Source: Pseudaestuariivita sp. (lineage in GTDB: Bacteria > Pseudomonadota > Alphaproteobacteria > Rhodobacterales > Rhodobacteraceae). Taken from it: a DNA stretch of 7,775 nucleotides. Positions 6,082 through 7,775 of this stretch are shown one piece after another. The first letter of the stretch is position 1, and each line of letters begins with the position of its first letter. Below the pieces are notes generated by a model. That model searched no databases. It had not been told where the DNA came from and worked only from the letters and a program-made list of their open reading frames with translations. The DNA lies in assembly GCA_020629995.1 (NCBI GenBank), contig JAHDCH010000120.1, positions 1 to 7,775 on the forward strand, in the 5' to 3' direction. The translations under genes and the position numbers were made by a program.

Positions 6082-7428
6082 ATGTCTTGGCGCATGGATC
6101 GCACCACGACACTTACAGATCCGGCCCGTCAACCAGGCCATCATGCAGCCCTCGAAGCCCGAGCTTTTCGCGCCTACCGCCGGGGCGACTTGGCGGTCGC
6201 AGAGCAGGCTCTGGCCGACCTGAAGAAGCTCCCATCGCAGCGGTTGACTCCCATGCTGAGCGTCGCGCAGGCGGTCTGTCTGGGGCAGCCGGACGCCGCG
6301 TGGGACCGGCTTGACCGCGCGGTTGCGGATGGGGTCCAGCCACAGACGGATCTGGAGCTTACCCTCGCGTTTGAACTGGCCGACGCAACAGACCACCACG
6401 ACGACGCGGCGCGCTGGAGCGAAGCCTTGCTGCTGCGCATGCCTACGCTGAACGCAACCCGGGTGTTTTTCCGCAACGTGGCCTCAAGCAACCAAGGTGT
6501 CAGCAAGGCGCGCCTTTTGCACATCATCGAAGCGGGCGGCGCCCTGCCGGTCTTTGGCCGGCGTGTCTGCTCATTGGCCTATATGAACGAGCTTTCGCAT
6601 ACGGACGCTGCCGCCCTTTTGGACGTGCTTGCCGCGCGCGGTCTGCTGGACGACAAAGCCAAACGTAAACGCCGCAAGTTGGTGCAGTCGCTGCAGGTTG
6701 GCGCGCGCGAAAATGCAATCCGCATCGAACGTGCAGAAAACCCCGAGGGTGTCTTGCTGAAATTCTCGGGGCTTGGGCCACCGCGCAGCACAGACATTCC
6801 CGCAGGCAGCGCCCTGGGCGAGTTGACCAACTGGACCAAGATCGTCCTGTACGACCCCGAAGTCTTGAGCTTTATGGACGGGATCGAGCAATTGGGCCGC
6901 GGTTTCGATGCAACGCTGGCCCGGCTTGCCGCGATGCTGGACGAGCTTGGGCCAAGGGGCGGCCCAAGGGTGATCACCACGGCCTCCATCGGCGGTCTGG
7001 GCGGCTTGCAATATGCCGCCCGCCTCAAGGTTGACCGGGTGATCGCGTTCTCGCCGGTCACTGTCGCGCATCCGGATGTTCTGCACCAGCTGGGCGACAG
7101 GCGCGCGCCATCCCGGTTTGAACGGGCGCGCCGCAAATTTGCGGATGCACCCTGGAAGCTGGACGCCAAACAGGCGCTAGAGGCCGCGGAGACGCTGCCC
7201 GACATCCGGGTGATCTATGGCAAGGACCGGACCATTGATGCACGGCACGCCGAGCGTCTGCGCGGGATAAGCGGCGTGACCCTGCATCCGCTGGGCGGTG
7301 TCGACAAGCATTATTCAAGCCACTTCCTGAGGCAGGCGGGTCTGTATTCCGACGTGCTGAACGGAGAATACAGCGGTCTGGACCAGACCGACTGGGCCAG
7401 CCTGCAGGACAGCGCCCCGTCACGCTGA
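6082..7428 (+). CDS. TPR-like helical domain fused to a divergent alpha/beta-hydrolase domain
   Basis: A 448-residue protein with no signal peptide or membrane segment. Residues about 20-200 are predicted helical and resemble degenerate tetratricopeptide repeats (ARAFRAYRRGDLAVAEQAL, AWDRLDRAVADG). A basic KAKRKRRK stretch sits at 192-199. From about 224 the alpha/beta-hydrolase part begins (GVLLKFSGLG); then TKIVLYDPEVLSFMDGIEQLG at 252-272 (first residues quoted), a nucleophile-elbow-like TTASIGGLGG at 299-308 with Ser302, VDRVIAFSPVT at 318-328, GKDRTIDARH at 380-389 with Asp382 or Asp386, and DKHYSSHF at 408-415 with His410 or His414. The order matches hydrolase-like proteins I recall from polysaccharide loci, whose elbow reads G-x-S-M-G-G; here the first Gly is Thr. 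No reaction can be assigned. The start could be 6082 or 6094; neither has a ribosome binding site. It diverges from pheS and converges on rplT. Confidence 0.85.
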   Translation: MSWRMDRTTTLTDPARQPGHHAALEARAFRAYRRGDLAVAEQALADLKKLPSQRLTPMLSVAQAVCLGQPDAAWDRLDRAVADGVQPQTDLELTLAFELADATDHHDDAARWSEALLLRMPTLNATRVFFRNVASSNQGVSKARLLHIIEAGGALPVFGRRVCSLAYMNELSHTDAAALLDVLAARGLLDDKAKRKRRKLVQSLQVGARENAIRIERAENPEGVLLKFSGLGPPRSTDIPAGSALGELTNWTKIVLYDPEVLSFMDGIEQLGRGFDATLARLAAMLDELGPRGGPRVITTASIGGLGGLQYAARLKVDRVIAFSPVTVAHPDVLHQLGDRRAPSRFERARRKFADAPWKLDAKQALEAAETLPDIRVIYGKDRTIDARHAERLRGISGVTLHPLGGVDKHYSSHFLRQAGLYSDVLNGEYSGLDQTDWASLQDSAPSR

Positions 7429-7454
7429 GGCGGCCTGCAAAGGCCGATGAAGCG
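7425..7454 (+). repeat. Hairpin-forming direct repeat, copy B
   Basis: The second copy of the repeat at 5991-6020, offset by exactly 1434 bases. It starts at the last codon of the hydrolase gene and supplies its TGA stop. The stem is CGGCC (7431-7435) with GGCCG (7442-7446) around the loop TGCAAA. Differences from copy A are two compensating stem changes, one loop base and one base outside the stem. It could also act as a weak transcript-end hairpin for the plus-strand gene, though it lacks a U-run. Confidence 0.6.
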
Positions 7455-7476
7455 ACCGCCCCGCCCCCCAAAGCAA

Positions 7477-7503
7477 AAGGCCGCCCCGGGCTGGGACGGC
7501 CTT
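7477..7503 (-). terminator. Intrinsic terminator of rplT, possibly bidirectional
   Basis: On the minus strand, 27 bases past the rplT stop, AAGGCCG (7503-7497) pairs with CGGCCTT (7483-7477). Inner CCC/GGG pairs extend the stem past one bulged base, and TTTTGCTTT follows. This is a standard rho-independent terminator. The same stem lies 49 bases past the stop of the converging hydrolase gene and could stop its transcript too, but in that direction there is no U-run. Confidence 0.8.
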
Positions 7504-7530
7504 GAAATGACAGGGTGCATTGCGGCGGGT

Positions 7531-7775
7531 TTACGCCGGCAGGGCGCCTTTGGCCTGATCCACGATTGCGCCGAACGCGTCGGGCTCGTGCACGGCCAGG
7601 TCGGCCAGAACCTTGCGGTCCACCTCGATGCCGGCGAGCGCCAGACCGTTGATGAAACGCGAATACGTCAGTTCGGCGTCATGCGCGCGGACGGCGGCGT
7701 TGATCCGCTGGATCCAAAGAGCGCGGAACGAACGCTTGCGCGCCTTGCGGTCGCGGGTCGCGTATTGGTTGGCCT
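7531..7775 (-). CDS. rplT: 50S ribosomal protein L20, N-terminus cut by window edge
   Basis: L20 binds 23S rRNA early in assembly of the large ribosomal subunit; in several bacteria it also represses its own operon. The 80 C-terminal residues are present before the TAA stop. They include the basic [20 protein letters not shown] segment, [20 protein letters not shown] and [12 protein letters not shown], all typical of L20. Family members are about 118-121 residues, so roughly 40 N-terminal residues, including the rRNA-binding basic tail, lie outside. rpmI is expected just beyond the right edge. In many bacteria pheS follows directly; here a terminator and an oppositely oriented gene separate them. 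Confidence 0.97.
   Translation of the reverse strand, partial: ANQYATRDRKARKRSFRALWIQRINAAVRAHDAELTYSRFINGLALAGIEVDRKVLADLAVHEPDAFGAIVDQAKGALPA

Noticed and set aside
5762..6112. Minus-strand frame of 116 codons in the pheS-hydrolase spacer
   Set aside because: It has an Arg/Gly/Cys-rich composition, no ribosome binding site and no recognisable domain. It covers the repeat and inverted-repeat structures, so chance is the simpler explanation.
5991..7454. Insertion sequence or transposon bounded by the 30-base repeats
   Set aside because: The repeats are direct and not inverted, no transposase is encoded between them, and the copies are hairpins that differ at four positions, unlike a fresh target-site duplication.

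Overview
The window reads as chromosomal DNA of a marine-type alphaproteobacterium, most likely a Roseobacter-group member of the Rhodobacterales. The evidence is GC-rich codon use, the sequence character of PheS, PheT and L20, and short GC-rich intergenic repeats of the kind I remember from that group. No database was searched, so the taxonomic call is inference.

Layout, left to right. Positions 1-2189 (minus) hold pheT, cut by the left edge. Positions 2263-2487 (minus) hold a 74-residue protein with a regular Ser/Leu heptad repeat. Positions 2609-3544 (minus) encode an amidinotransferase / dimethylarginine dimethylaminohydrolase-type enzyme. Positions 3674-4459 (minus) encode a secreted alpha/beta-hydrolase of the PHB depolymerase / feruloyl esterase type. 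A REP-like double palindrome (4509-4572) separates it from pheS at 4586-5659 (minus). Positions 5660-6081 form a 422-base divergent spacer with several inverted repeats and a possible 30-codon leader ORF that overlaps the pheS start. Positions 6082-7428 (plus) encode a 448-residue protein with a helical N-terminal region and an alpha/beta-hydrolase-like C-terminal domain. Positions 7477-7503 are a good intrinsic terminator for rplT, whose 3' part (7531-7775, minus) is cut by the right edge.

Functionally the backbone is translation: rplT (50S protein L20) and pheS/pheT (the two subunits of phenylalanyl-tRNA synthetase). In many bacteria rpmI-rplT-pheS-pheT are contiguous. Here the block is opened twice: by a plus-strand hydrolase gene between rplT and pheS, and by esterase, amidinotransferase and coiled-coil genes between pheS and pheT. 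Gaps of 73-129 bases between the minus-strand genes suggest several transcription units, or one loosely packed unit, rather than a tight operon.

I see no mobile element, CRISPR array, tRNA or rRNA. The most interesting items are: (i) the TPR-like/hydrolase protein with an altered nucleophile elbow; (ii) a 30-base direct repeat on both sides of that gene, whose two copies form the same hairpin with a compensatory base-pair change; (iii) a possible translationally coupled leader peptide and competing hairpins just before pheS; (iv) the Ser/Leu-heptad mini-protein. None of these is convincing evidence for a wholly new system.
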